23,199 nucleotides of DNA from Candidatus Lightella neohaematopini (lineage in GTDB: Bacteria; Pseudomonadota; Gammaproteobacteria; Enterobacterales; Enterobacteriaceae), in assembly GCA_025728395.1 (NCBI GenBank), contig JAOBJR010000098.1, forward strand, positions 1 through 23,199, written 5' to 3'. The position numbers and the translations under genes are program-made. Positions within the stretch are counted from its first letter, which is position 1, and each line of letters starts with the position of its first letter. Shown in pieces: positions 1 to 8,598 of this stretch. Below the pieces are notes generated by a model. The model ran no database searches and was not told where the DNA came from. It was given only the letters and a program-made list of their open reading frames with translations.

Positions 1-1169
1 GTAACTACTCCAGCTCCAACTGTACGACCACCTTCACGAATTGCAAATCTTAAACCGTTAGTCATAGCTATAGGAGAAATTAAATCTACAATCATTTTTA
101 TATTATCACCAGGCATAACCATTTCTACATCATTAGATAATTCAATACTTCCAGTAACATCAGTAGTTCTAAAGTAGAATTGAGGTTTATAACCATGAAA
201 AAATGGGGTATGTCTTCCACCTTCATTTTTATTCAAAATATATACTTCTGCTTCAAATTTTGTATATGGCTTAATAGATCCTGGTTTTGATAATACTTGT
301 CCACGTTCTACTTCTTCACGTTTAGTTCCTCTTAATAGTACTCCTATATTTTCTCCTGCACGTCCTTCATCTAATAATTTACGGAACATTTCTACTCCAG
401 TACAAACTGTACTAGTAGTTTTTCTAATACCAACTATTTCTACTTCTTCACCAATTTTAATTATTCCTTGTTCTACACGTCCAGTTACTACTGTACCTCT
501 ACCAGAAATAGAAAACACATCTTCTATAGGTAATAAAAATGGTTTATCTATATCTCTTTTAGGTTGAGGAATATAATTATCTAAAGTATTAGCTAATTCT
601 ATAATTTTATCTGTCCATACACTATCGCCTTCTAAGGCTTTTAAAGCGGAACCTCTAATAATTGGAGTATTATCACCAGGAAAATCATACTGTGATAATA
701 ATTCTCTAACTTCCATTTCTACTAACTCTAACAATTCATTATCTTCTACCATATCACATTTATTCATAAATACAACTATATAAGGTACTCCTACTTGTCT
801 ACTTAATAGAATATGTTCTCTTGTTTGAGGCATAGGACCATCTGTAGCTGCAACTACTAAAATAGCTCCATCCATTTGAGCTGCTCCAGTAATCATATTT
901 TTTACATAATCAGCATGACCAGGACAATCAACATGAGCATAATGTCTAATTCTTGTATCATATTCTACATGAGAAGTATTAATAGTAATACCCCTTGCTT
1001 TTTCTTCTGGAGCATTATCAATTTGTTCGAAAGCACGAGCTGTACCACCATATATTTTAGATAAAACAGTAGTTATAGCAGATGTTAGAGTAGTCTTACC
1101 ATGGTCTACATGACCTATTGTACCAACATTAATATGTGGTTTATTTCGACAAAATTTTTCTTTAGACAC
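1..1169 (-). CDS. tuf: Elongation factor Tu (3' end cut by window edge)
   Basis: EF-Tu is the GTPase that delivers aminoacyl-tRNA to the ribosomal A site. I translated the minus strand from a GTG start, giving MSKEKFCRNKPHINVG, and the frame stays open to the left edge. The GTP-binding motifs are all visible: GHVDHGKT near residues 19-26, DCPGH near 81-85, NKCD near 136-139 and GSALKAL near 173. The last readable residues, REGGRTVGAGVV, reach residue 389 of the 394 expected from E. coli, so only about five codons and the stop lie outside. GTG is also the start used by E. coli tuf genes, and an AAGGAA Shine-Dalgarno lies about nine bases upstream. It is last in the str operon, 58 bases after fusA. 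Whether a second tuf copy exists cannot be seen here. Confidence 0.98.
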   Translation of the reverse strand, partial: MSKEKFCRNKPHINVGTIGHVDHGKTTLTSAITTVLSKIYGGTARAFEQIDNAPEEKARGITINTSHVEYDTRIRHYAHVDCPGHADYVKNMITGAAQMDGAILVVAATDGPMPQTREHILLSRQVGVPYIVVFMNKCDMVEDNELLELVEMEVRELLSQYDFPGDNTPIIRGSALKALEGDSVWTDKIIELANTLDNYIPQPKRDIDKPFLLPIEDVFSISGRGTVVTGRVEQGIIKIGEEVEIVGIRKTTSTVCTGVEMFRKLLDEGRAGENIGVLLRGTKREEVERGQVLSKPGSIKPYTKFEAEVYILNKNEGGRHTPFFHGYKPQFYFRTTDVTGSIELSNDVEMVMPGDNIKMIVDLISPIAMTNGLRFAIREGGRTVGAGVV

Positions 1170-1227
1170 GACTAATTCCTTAAATTAAAGTTATTAAAAT
1201 ATAATTAAACAAAAATAAAATACATAT

Positions 1228-3330
1228 TTATTTACTACGATTTTCTATTATAGTCTTAGTAATTTTACTTGGTGTTTCTTGGTATTTAAAAAATTCCATA
1301 GAGTATGACGCTCTACCTTGTGTTTGTGAACGTAAAGATGTAGCATAACCAAACATTTCCGCAAGTGGAACTTTAGCATATATAATTTTATTATTATTTA
1401 AATCATCTATGCTATTAATAATTCCTCTACGTCTATTTAAATCTCCAATAAGATCACCCATATAATTTTCTGGTGTAATAACTTCTATATTCATAATTGG
1501 CTCAAGTAATATTGGTTGTGCTTTCATAAAAGCTTCTTTAAAAGCTATAGCACTAGCTATTTTAAATGCTATTTCTGATGAATCAACTTCATGATACGAT
1601 CCATCAAAAACAGTTACTTTAATATTAACAATTGGATAACCAGCAAGAATACCACTACTCATTTGTTCACGTACACCTTTATCTATAGCTGGAATATATT
1701 CTTTAGGAATTACTCCGCCAACTATTTCATTTACAAATTCATAATTTTTTTCTTTAGATTTAATTGGTTCAATACGTAACCAAACATGACCAAATTGACC
1801 TCTACCTCCAGATTGACGAATAAATTTACCCTCTTGCTTAACCATTTTTTTTATAGTTTCCCTATATGAGACCTGAGGTTTACCAATATTAGCATGTACA
1901 TCAAATTCACGATACATACGATCAACTAAAATTTCTAAATGTAATTCACCCATACCAGAAATAATAGTTTGACCAGATTCATGATCAATACAAAATTTAA
2001 AAGATGGGTCTTCTTGTGTAAGACGAATTAAAGCAGAACTCATTTTTTCTTGATCAACTTTAGTTTTTGGTTCTAATGATAAAGATATGACTGGTTCAGG
2101 AAATTCTATATTTTCTAAAATAATTGGATAATTTGGATTACATAATGTATCTCCAGTAGAAATATTTTTTAATCCTATTGCTGCAGCAATATCACCTGCT
2201 CTAACTTCTTTTATTTCTTCTCTCTTATTGGCATGCATTTGTACAATACGACCAAGTCTTTCTTGTTTATTTTTTGTTGAGTTAAGTAATACATGACCAG
2301 ATTTGATAACTCCAGAATATACTCTAAAAAATGTTAAATTACCTACAAACTGATCATTAGCTATTTTAAATGCTAATGCGGAAAATGGTTCATTGTCTTT
2401 TGGAAGACGAAAAGTACTAGTTTCCTTATCCATAAGCACTCCATTGATGTTTTTAATATCATTAGGGGATGGTAAATAATCAACTATTGCATCTAACATA
2501 GTCTGAATACCCTTATTTTTAAAAGCAGAACCACAAGTAACTATAGTAATTTCATTATTTAATGATCTAAAACGTAATGCTTGTTTAATTTCATCTTCAT
2601 CAAGATAACCATGAGATAAATATTTATCCATTAATTTTTCTGAACTTTCCGCTGCAGATTCTAATAATTTTAAATGAAACGAATGTGATAATTCAAATAA
2701 TTCTTTAGGTATATCTGTGATGTTATATTTAATTCCATAATCTTTATCTTTCCAAATAATTGCTTTCATTTTTATTAAATCTATTATTCCAGTAAAATTA
2801 TTTTCTTTTCCTATAGCTAATTGAATAGGTACTGGATTAGCATTTAATTTATTTTTTAATTGTTCTATTACCTTTAAATAATCAGCTCCAATACGATCCA
2901 TTTTATTTATAAATGCAATTCTAGGTACTTTATATTTATTAACTTGTCTCCATACTGTCTCAGATTGGGGTTGTACCCCACCGACAGCACAATAAATCAT
3001 AACAGCACCATCTAGTATTCTCATTGATCGTTCTACTTCTACTGTAAAATCAACATGTCCAGGAGTATCAATAATATTAATTCTATGCATATCAAATTGA
3101 TTGTATACGCCAGACCAAAAACAAGTTGTTGCTGCTGAGGTAATTGTTATACCTCGTTCTTGTTCTTGTATCATCCAATCCATAGTAGCATCACCATGAT
3201 GAACTTCTCCAATTTTATGATTAACACCAGTGTAAAATAGAATTCTTTCAGTAGTAGTAGTTTTTCCTGCATCAATATGTGCACTTATACCAATATTACG
3301 ATATTTAGTAATAGGTGTAATACGACTCAT
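1228..3330 (-). CDS. fusA: Elongation factor G
   Basis: This is the GTPase that drives ribosomal translocation and, with the recycling factor, splits post-termination ribosomes. At 700 residues it is close to the E. coli length of 704. The G domain shows the P-loop AHIDAGKT at 17-24, a GIT switch I at 60-62, DTPGH at 88-92 and NKMD at 142-145. Domain IV-V signatures such as the QSGGRGQFGHV and YPIVNIKV segments and the GYATSLRSQTQGRA segment are present, so the protein is full length. The ATG start follows an AGAGGA Shine-Dalgarno at good spacing. It sits 33 bases after rpsG and 58 bases before tuf, the classic str operon order. Nothing suggests decay. Confidence 0.98.
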   Translation of the reverse strand: MSRITPITKYRNIGISAHIDAGKTTTTERILFYTGVNHKIGEVHHGDATMDWMIQEQERGITITSAATTCFWSGVYNQFDMHRINIIDTPGHVDFTVEVERSMRILDGAVMIYCAVGGVQPQSETVWRQVNKYKVPRIAFINKMDRIGADYLKVIEQLKNKLNANPVPIQLAIGKENNFTGIIDLIKMKAIIWKDKDYGIKYNITDIPKELFELSHSFHLKLLESAAESSEKLMDKYLSHGYLDEDEIKQALRFRSLNNEITIVTCGSAFKNKGIQTMLDAIVDYLPSPNDIKNINGVLMDKETSTFRLPKDNEPFSALAFKIANDQFVGNLTFFRVYSGVIKSGHVLLNSTKNKQERLGRIVQMHANKREEIKEVRAGDIAAAIGLKNISTGDTLCNPNYPIILENIEFPEPVISLSLEPKTKVDQEKMSSALIRLTQEDPSFKFCIDHESGQTIISGMGELHLEILVDRMYREFDVHANIGKPQVSYRETIKKMVKQEGKFIRQSGGRGQFGHVWLRIEPIKSKEKNYEFVNEIVGGVIPKEYIPAIDKGVREQMSSGILAGYPIVNIKVTVFDGSYHEVDSSEIAFKIASAIAFKEAFMKAQPILLEPIMNIEVITPENYMGDLIGDLNRRRGIINSIDDLNNNKIIYAKVPLAEMFGYATSLRSQTQGRASYSMEFFKYQETPSKITKTIIENRSK

Positions 3331-3363
3331 ATGAATTCCTCTTTTAAATAATAAAGTATATTA

Positions 3364-3834
3364 TTACCATCTATAATGAGCAAAAGCTTTATTCGCTTCT
3401 GCCATACGATGTGTATCTTCTCGTTTTTTTATTGCTAATCCTTTATTGTTAATAGCATCAAATAATTCATTAGCCAAACGAACAATCATAGATTTATCTT
3501 TACGTTTACGGGCAGCAATAACTATCCAGCGCATTGCTAACGTATTTCTTCTATTTGTATTAACTTCTACTGGAATTTGATAAGTGGATCCTCCAACTCT
3601 TCTAGACTTTATTTCAACAACTGGTCGTACATTAGATAATGCTGATTCTAATATTTCTATTGGTTTTTTATTAATTTTTTTTAATAATATGTCTATAGCA
3701 CTGTATAATATTTTTTCTGCAACAGATTTTTTGCCATTTTTCATAATAATATTAATAAATTTTGCTAAAACTAAAGAATTAAACCTATGATCTGGTAATA
3801 TAATACGCTTATTATTTGAACGCCTTCTAGACAT
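3364..3834 (-). CDS. rpsG: 30S ribosomal protein S7
   Basis: S7 nucleates assembly of the 3' major (head) domain of 16S rRNA and touches E-site tRNA and mRNA. The protein is 156 residues, the usual bacterial length. It starts MSRRRS, contains the conserved rRNA-binding stretch VRPVVEIKSRRVGGSTYQIP near 69-88, and ends KAFAHYRW like other gammaproteobacterial S7 proteins. It lies 60 bases downstream of rpsL and 33 bases upstream of fusA. In E. coli, S7 represses the str operon by binding the rpsL-rpsG spacer. Here that spacer is shorter and almost pure A+T, so such control may be weakened (inference). A TAGG stretch just upstream of ATG is the likely ribosome binding site. Confidence 0.98.
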   Translation of the reverse strand: MSRRRSNNKRIILPDHRFNSLVLAKFINIIMKNGKKSVAEKILYSAIDILLKKINKKPIEILESALSNVRPVVEIKSRRVGGSTYQIPVEVNTNRRNTLAMRWIVIAARKRKDKSMIVRLANELFDAINNKGLAIKKREDTHRMAEANKAFAHYRW

Positions 3835-3894
3835 TTAATTACCTATTATTATAAATAAACTACGTTTAAATTTTATATATTAAATAAATTATAA

Positions 3895-4263
3895 TTAGTT
3901 TTTCTTAGTACCATATTTTGATCTACCCTTTTTTCGATTTTTAACTCCCGAAAAATCTAATGCTCCTCTTACAGTATGATATCTTACTCCTGGTAAATCT
4001 TTTACTCTACCACCTCTAATAAGAACAACTGAATGTTCTTGTAAATTATGACCTTCCCCACCTATATATGAAGTAACTTCAAAACCATTAGTTAATTTTA
4101 CACGACATACTTTCCGTAAAGCAGAATTAGGTTTTTTTGGAGTTGTAGTATAAACACGAGTACATATTCCCCTCTTTTGGGGACATTGATTCAGAGCTGG
4201 AACATTATTTTTTATATTTTTTGTAGATCTTGCTTTACGCACTAATTGATTTATAGTAACCAT
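3895..4263 (-). CDS. rpsL: 30S ribosomal protein S12
   Basis: S12 lies at the decoding centre of the small subunit and governs accuracy. I start it at the ATG giving MVTINQLVRK, which aligns directly with E. coli MATVNQLVRK; an in-frame TTG four codons upstream is an unlikely start. The protein is 122 residues against 124, with a slightly shorter, basic C-terminus (RSKYGTKKN). Lysines 43 and 88, whose replacement gives streptomycin resistance in E. coli, are both present in TTTPKKPNS and GGRVKDLPG, and so is Asp89, the residue methylthiolated in E. coli. It is the first gene of the str operon, preceded by about 190 bases without a gene that must hold the promoter. Confidence 0.97.
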   Translation of the reverse strand: MVTINQLVRKARSTKNIKNNVPALNQCPQKRGICTRVYTTTPKKPNSALRKVCRVKLTNGFEVTSYIGGEGHNLQEHSVVLIRGGRVKDLPGVRYHTVRGALDFSGVKNRKKGRSKYGTKKN

Positions 4264-4453
4264 AAATATAACCAACTGTTTAGTTTAAAAAACTAATGAT
4301 AATTTTATTATATTTTTAATTATATTAACTTAAAATTACTTAATAGTTAAGTAACTAATAATTATAACATATTTATCATTATACTACCAGCTAATAAAGT
4401 AATATTTATTTAATATATAATTATTTAGTTCTGTATAATTTTACTATATATTC
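4264..4453. promoter_or_regulatory. str operon upstream region
   Basis: This 190-base, almost pure A+T spacer separates rpsL (start) from pabA (stop), both on the minus strand. It must carry the str promoter unless transcription reads through from pabA. On the minus strand, TATAAT hexamers occur at 4378-4383 and 4361-4366, but I see no convincing -35 element at the right spacing. In this composition such hexamers arise by chance. E. coli has many genes between these two, all absent here; I recognise no pseudogene remains. Confidence 0.4.
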
Positions 4454-5038
4454 TTAATATTCTTGATAAATAAAATTATGTAATAACCTTATTCCGTACT
4501 CACTAATAATACTTTCTGGATGAAATTGTATTCCATATAATGGTAAGTAACGATGTTTAATAGCCATAATTTCTTTATTGTTATTATATATACTCCAAGC
4601 ATTAATTAATAGATAATCTGGTAAGTTATCTGTAGAAATAGTTAGTGAATTATATCTTGCAGCTTTAAATGGATTATTTATATTGCAAAATATATTACTT
4701 TTATTATGAATAATATTAGATTGCTTACCATGCATAATAAAATTTGATTTTATAATTTTTGCTCCAAATACCTGACCTATTATTTGATGACCTAAACATA
4801 TTCCTAATATAGGTATAGTATCAGAAAAATGTTTTATTATTTTTGAAGATATACTTAATGAACTAGGTGACCCTGGTCCTGGAAGGATTATTATTTTGTT
4901 TGGATTTATATTATTAATATCAGTAATATCTATTACGTCCTGTTTATAAATTAAAACATCACTAATACCAATCATTTTAATATAATGATATGTATTCCAA
5001 TTAAATGAGTCATAATTATCTATTAATAATATTTTCAT
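4454..5038 (-). CDS. pabA: Glutamine amidotransferase, aminodeoxychorismate synthase component II
   Basis: This class I glutamine amidotransferase releases ammonia from glutamine for a chorismate-using partner: PabB (4-amino-4-deoxychorismate, folate) or TrpE (anthranilate). The 194-residue protein has the full catalytic set: nucleophile Cys81 in GICLGHQ, and His173 and Glu175 in QFHPES. The oxyanion region LPGPGSP (52-58) and the conserved HGK and RYNSL segments are also present. I prefer pabA to trpG because the C-terminal wording (FHPESIISEYG, IMAIKHR) is closer to E. coli PabA, and because pabA lies between rpsL and trpS in E. coli too. It lies 26 bases after trpS and ends the minus-strand metabolic cluster. 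Partner use, including a dual role with TrpE, cannot be settled from this window. Confidence 0.88.
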   Translation of the reverse strand: MKILLIDNYDSFNWNTYHYIKMIGISDVLIYKQDVIDITDINNINPNKIIILPGPGSPSSLSISSKIIKHFSDTIPILGICLGHQIIGQVFGAKIIKSNFIMHGKQSNIIHNKSNIFCNINNPFKAARYNSLTISTDNLPDYLLINAWSIYNNNKEIMAIKHRYLPLYGIQFHPESIISEYGIRLLHNFIYQEY

Positions 5039-5064
5039 ATTATTTACCTATTTTTTTTATTTAA

Positions 5065-6066
5065 CTACTTTATGCTAACTACTTTATATACTTTACTTAA
5101 AGTATTTTTAGCTATAATTTTAGCTTTTCTATTACCACTAATTAATATACTATTTAAATATTTTTCTTTATTTCTAATAGAAAAATACTTTTTTTGTATC
5201 TTAAATAGAATATTATTAATTTCGTTAGCTACTATTCTTTTGAGTTGTCTATAATTAGTATTGTTAAGATCTTTTTCTAAATTTGTTATACTTATATTAG
5301 TAAGTACAGATAGTATATTTAATAAATTAGAAATCCCAGGTTTATTTTTTAAATCATATTTTATAATTGGTGGATTATCAGAATCAGTAATAGCATTATT
5401 AATTTTTTTTGTAACTAATTCTGGTTTATCAAGCAAAGAAATATAATTATTATTATTGATATCTGATTTAGACATTTTTTTCTTAGGATTAAGTAAAGAT
5501 GTTATTTTACTTATTTTTGCTATAATAGGTTTAGGTATAGTGAAAATATTACCATATTTTTTATTAAAATTTTTTGCTATTTCTCTACTAAATTCTAAAT
5601 GTTGTTTTTGATCGTAACCAACCGGTACATATTTAGTTTGATATAACAATATATCTGACGTCATTAATATTGGATAAGTGAATAATCCAACTGTAATTTT
5701 ATTTGATAAATGACTATATTTCATATATCTATTTTTAAATTGTGTCATATGTCTTAACTTATTCCAGTTAACATAACAACTAAGTATCCAATGTAGTTGA
5801 CTATGTTCAACTATTTTTGATTGTAAGCAAATAATATTTATATCTGGATCAATGCCACAAGCTAAATATAATGCTAATGTATTTAATGATAATGTTTTTA
5901 AATTATTAAAATTATTATTAGTAATAGCATGTAGATCAGCTATACAATAAATACACTTATAAGTATTTTGTATATTTACCCATTGCTTAATTGCACCAAT
6001 ATAATTACCGATTGTTAAATTATTTGATGGCTGCATAGCGCTAAAAACTATATCTTTAACTAACAT
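5065..6066 (-). CDS. trpS: Tryptophanyl-tRNA synthetase
   Basis: This class Ic synthetase charges tRNA-Trp with tryptophan in the cytoplasm. At 333 residues it matches E. coli TrpRS (334) along its length. The HIGH-equivalent TIGN is at 18-21 and KMSKS is at 197-201. The tryptophan pocket segments SDILLYQ (137-143) and PVGYDQKQHLEF (148-159) are conserved. The normally well conserved SGxQPSG at the N-terminus reads SAMQPSN (9-15), so two glycines near the ATP and substrate site are replaced; the frame is clear and the protein is intact. It follows rpe by 60 bases and precedes pabA by 26. The ATG has no visible Shine-Dalgarno. Position next to rpe agrees with E. coli, though gph, which lies between them there, is missing. 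Confidence 0.97.
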   Translation of the reverse strand: MLVKDIVFSAMQPSNNLTIGNYIGAIKQWVNIQNTYKCIYCIADLHAITNNNFNNLKTLSLNTLALYLACGIDPDINIICLQSKIVEHSQLHWILSCYVNWNKLRHMTQFKNRYMKYSHLSNKITVGLFTYPILMTSDILLYQTKYVPVGYDQKQHLEFSREIAKNFNKKYGNIFTIPKPIIAKISKITSLLNPKKKMSKSDINNNNYISLLDKPELVTKKINNAITDSDNPPIIKYDLKNKPGISNLLNILSVLTNISITNLEKDLNNTNYRQLKRIVANEINNILFKIQKKYFSIRNKEKYLNSILISGNRKAKIIAKNTLSKVYKVVSIK

Positions 6067-6126
6067 AAAAATTTATAATTTAATATTAAAATTTTATCAA
6101 TCATAATAATATTGCCTACAAATACA

Positions 6127-6801
6127 TTATATATTGTTATTTAGTATTTTTGATCTAATATTTTTTATAGTTAAAAAATAATTATTACTATTAAAAATTT
6201 CTGACCCAATAACAAAAATGTTTGCTCCCATTTTAGAAATTATTTCTACATTATTTAATTTTATACCACCGTCAACAGCAATATCAGTATCCAGATTATT
6301 ATTCATTATAATATTATTTAGTTGTTTTATTTTATTTAATACAGATGGTATAAATAATTGATCACTATATCCTGGATTAACTGACATAATTAATACTAAA
6401 TCTATTTTATCCATAACGTATTCTAAGTAAGATAATGGTGTAGCTGGATTAAATGCTAATCCTGCTTTACATCCATAATTTTTAATAATTTGTAATAATT
6501 TATCTATATGACTAGTTGCTTCTACGTGAAAAGATATATAATTAGCTCCAGCTTTAGCAAAGTCTAATATTAATGATTCTACTGGATTAACCATTAAATG
6601 AACATCAATTGGAGTAGTTATACCGTAATTTCTTAATGATTTTAGTACTAATGGTCCAATAGTCAAATTAGGTACATAGTGATTATCCATAACATCAAAA
6701 TGTATTAAATCTACTCCTGCTTTCACTACATTTTCTATATCTTGACCAAGAAAAGCAAAATTAGCAGAAATAATAGATGCGGAAATTAATATATTCTTCA
6801 T
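6127..6801 (-). CDS. rpe: Ribulose-phosphate 3-epimerase
   Basis: Rpe interconverts ribulose 5-phosphate and xylulose 5-phosphate in the pentose phosphate pathway, supplying precursors for nucleotides and for erythrose 4-phosphate. The 224-residue TIM barrel has the usual metal and catalytic residues: His34 and Asp36 in IHFDVMD, His68 in DVHLMV and Asp177 in AVDGG. Identity to the E. coli enzyme is high in DVMDNHYVPNLTIGP and GCKAGLAFNPATPLSYL. Two oddities stand out: the phosphate-binding loop, nearly always NPGFGGQ, reads NPGYSDQ (142-148), and the N-terminal APSIL motif reads SASII. The start codon lies seven bases after the aroB stop, so the two are probably co-transcribed. E. coli has dam and damX between aroB and rpe; both are missing. 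Confidence 0.96.
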   Translation of the reverse strand: MKNILISASIISANFAFLGQDIENVVKAGVDLIHFDVMDNHYVPNLTIGPLVLKSLRNYGITTPIDVHLMVNPVESLILDFAKAGANYISFHVEATSHIDKLLQIIKNYGCKAGLAFNPATPLSYLEYVMDKIDLVLIMSVNPGYSDQLFIPSVLNKIKQLNNIIMNNNLDTDIAVDGGIKLNNVEIISKMGANIFVIGSEIFNSNNYFLTIKNIRSKILNNNI

Positions 6802-6808
6802 TTTTTAT

Positions 6809-7903
6809 TTATAACTTTGAAAGTAAATCCTGTTTACTATCTAAAATAGATTTAATTATTATTTTTTTGTCTACATTATAAAATATTTTTGCCGTACCAA
6901 TACTAACTGGTAATACTAAATTAATACTATTTATATAATTTTTCTTATCATACTTTATAATATTAATATAATCATTAACATTTATATTTTTTGGACCAAG
7001 TATAGGTAATTTAGCTTTTATTATCAATGACCTAATTAATTTAGCATGTTTAATTTTAATTATATTAAGATTTAAAGAGATATAAGTAGCTATAATAATA
7101 CCAGCAGCAATTGCTGATCCATGAGACCAATAATTATAATTAGTATACTTTTCTATTGCATGACCAAAGGTATGTCCAAAATTTAATAATACTCTTGATG
7201 TATTATCAATTTTATCCTTGTTTATTATATCTACTTTTAGTCTACAACAAGTAGCAACACACTGATATAAAAATTTTAATTTTAACGAAATTAAATTTTT
7301 TATATTTCTTTTTACCCAAAAAAAGAAATTTTTATCCATTATTATACCATATTTAATAACTTCTGATAATCCAGAATAAATTTCTTTCTTTGATAATGTA
7401 TTTAAAAAATTCAATCCAATTATTATTAATTTAGGTTTGTAAAATGTACCAATCATATTTTTACCATACTTGTAATTTATAGAATTTTTATTTCCTATAC
7501 AAGCATCTACTTGAGCAAGTAAAGTAGTAGGAATATGAATAATATCAATACCCCTTTTATAAATTGAGGCGACAAAACCAGATATATCACTTATCATACC
7601 GCCACCAAAAGAAATAATAATAGTATTGTTGTCATAATTTTTTCTTAAAAGTACCAAAATAATATTATTTACTGTTGTCATAGTTTTATATCTTTCACCA
7701 TCAGGTATGATAATATGTTCTAAATAATTAGTAGTATTATAAAGTAATTTTTTTAATTTACTTAAATATAATGATGCAATTAATTTATTTGTTATAATTA
7801 GTATTCTTTTATTTCTTAAAATACTAAAATTATAGTTTAATTTGTTAAATAAATTATTTGATATTAAAATATTACATGAATCATATTTTAGTAATTTTTT
7901 CAT
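6809..7903 (-). CDS. aroB: 3-dehydroquinate synthase
   Basis: AroB converts DAHP to 3-dehydroquinate, the second shikimate pathway step, using NAD and a divalent metal. The protein is 364 residues (E. coli 362). Metal ligands are recognisable as Glu181 (EVIKYG), His244 (NFGHTFGHAIE) and His261 (WSHG). PTTLLAQVD (125-133) and GKNMIG (147-152) are intact. Several positions almost invariant in the family differ: GGGxxGD is GGGMISD (100-106), GGKTxxN is GNKNSIN (137-143), and the HGEA after the last ligand is HGSA. The frame is open and neighbours are intact, so I call it functional but diverged rather than a pseudogene. The start ATG overlaps the aroK TGA as ATGA, which suggests translational coupling. 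Confidence 0.95.
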   Translation of the reverse strand: MKKLLKYDSCNILISNNLFNKLNYNFSILRNKRILIITNKLIASLYLSKLKKLLYNTTNYLEHIIIPDGERYKTMTTVNNIILVLLRKNYDNNTIIISFGGGMISDISGFVASIYKRGIDIIHIPTTLLAQVDACIGNKNSINYKYGKNMIGTFYKPKLIIIGLNFLNTLSKKEIYSGLSEVIKYGIIMDKNFFFWVKRNIKNLISLKLKFLYQCVATCCRLKVDIINKDKIDNTSRVLLNFGHTFGHAIEKYTNYNYWSHGSAIAAGIIIATYISLNLNIIKIKHAKLIRSLIIKAKLPILGPKNINVNDYINIIKYDKKNYINSINLVLPVSIGTAKIFYNVDKKIIIKSILDSKQDLLSKL

Positions 7904-8415
7904 AAACTAATTAACTCTATAATATTATTAACAATATCATTAATATTCCTTTTATCTGTACTAATCACAAAATCAGAAATTGTTTCATATAAATAATTAC
8001 GTCTAATTGATAAATATTCTAATATAATTTTAGGACTATTGAATTTTAATAGTGGTCTATTAACATAACTATTTATTCTTAACAATTGAGATTCAATACT
8101 AGTTTTTAAATAAATTATTTTTCCATATAATGGTAAATATTTTAGTAAAATTTTTGATTCTATAGAACCACCTCCAGTAGATAGTAATATATTATTTCTT
8201 TCTATTAAATTTAATATTACATTTTCTTCAATTTTTCTAAATATATTTTCTCCATTAATAAAAATTTTACTTATACTAGTTTTAGTAAAATTTTGTATTT
8301 CATAATCAGAATCAAAAAACAACATATTTAATTTTTTAGCTAAATAAAACCCAATAGTAGTTTTTCCAGAAAACATTGGTCCTACTAAAAATATATTTCT
8401 ATTTTTACTTATCAT
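7900..8415 (-). CDS. aroK: Shikimate kinase I
   Basis: AroK phosphorylates shikimate to shikimate 3-phosphate with ATP. The 171-residue protein (E. coli AroK 173) opens with RNIFLVGPM like E. coli AroK rather than AroL. Walker A is GPMFSGKT (12-19), with Phe in place of the usual Gly at residue 15. Shikimate-binding residues follow: FDSD (34-37), Arg60 in GENIFR and the GGG at 81-83. The LID arginine is in NRPLL (119-123), and RRNYLYE (138-144) is conserved. It leads the minus-strand cluster aroK-aroB-rpe-trpS-pabA and overlaps aroB by four bases. The spacer to divergent pckA (8416-8598) must hold its promoter. The next shikimate genes are not in this window. Confidence 0.96.
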   Translation of the reverse strand: MISKNRNIFLVGPMFSGKTTIGFYLAKKLNMLFFDSDYEIQNFTKTSISKIFINGENIFRKIEENVILNLIERNNILLSTGGGSIESKILLKYLPLYGKIIYLKTSIESQLLRINSYVNRPLLKFNSPKIILEYLSIRRNYLYETISDFVISTDKRNINDIVNNIIELISL

Positions 8416-8598
8416 AAATATTAATATATACTAAAAATAACTTTTATAAAAATTTATCTATTACACTGAAGTAATAAGAGTATTATAATACCTTAAAGGA
8501 TTATTAAATTTAATTAAGAATATATTTATTATATAAGTAATTTATAAATCTTTTATTAGTTAATACCTCTTATTTTAATAAATTATTGTATCTATACA
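8416..8598. promoter_or_regulatory. aroK / pckA divergent intergenic region
   Basis: This 183-base A+T-rich spacer separates two divergently transcribed genes and should hold both promoters. The ten-base palindrome TATTATAATA at 8481-8490 reads as a TATAAT -10 hexamer on both strands (plus 8484-8489, minus 8482-8487). On the plus strand ATTACA lies 18 bases upstream as a poor -35; on the minus strand I see no good -35. The bidirectional reading is attractive but easily due to chance in this composition. No small gene or RNA is recognisable. Confidence 0.35.

Noticed and set aside
876..1064. Open frames of about 60-85 codons antisense to or out of frame with tuf, fusA, rpsG, trpS, pckA, rplV, rpsC, rpsH, rpsE, rplO and rpmJ-rpsM
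   Set aside because: Each lies wholly or largely over a confidently identified gene on the other strand or frame, has no recognisable family and no ribosome binding site of note. Long chance frames opposite conserved genes are expected.
4264..4275. Upstream TTG start for rpsL
   Set aside because: It adds four residues with no counterpart; the ATG at 4263 aligns exactly with the E. coli S12 start.
4454..5038. Calling the amidotransferase trpG
   Set aside because: Position between rpsL and trpS and the C-terminal residues favour pabA. A double role cannot be excluded.
6809..7903. aroB as a pseudogene
   Set aside because: Despite altered motifs the frame is full length, metal ligands remain and it overlaps aroK for coupled translation. 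Decay would be expected to show stops or frameshifts.
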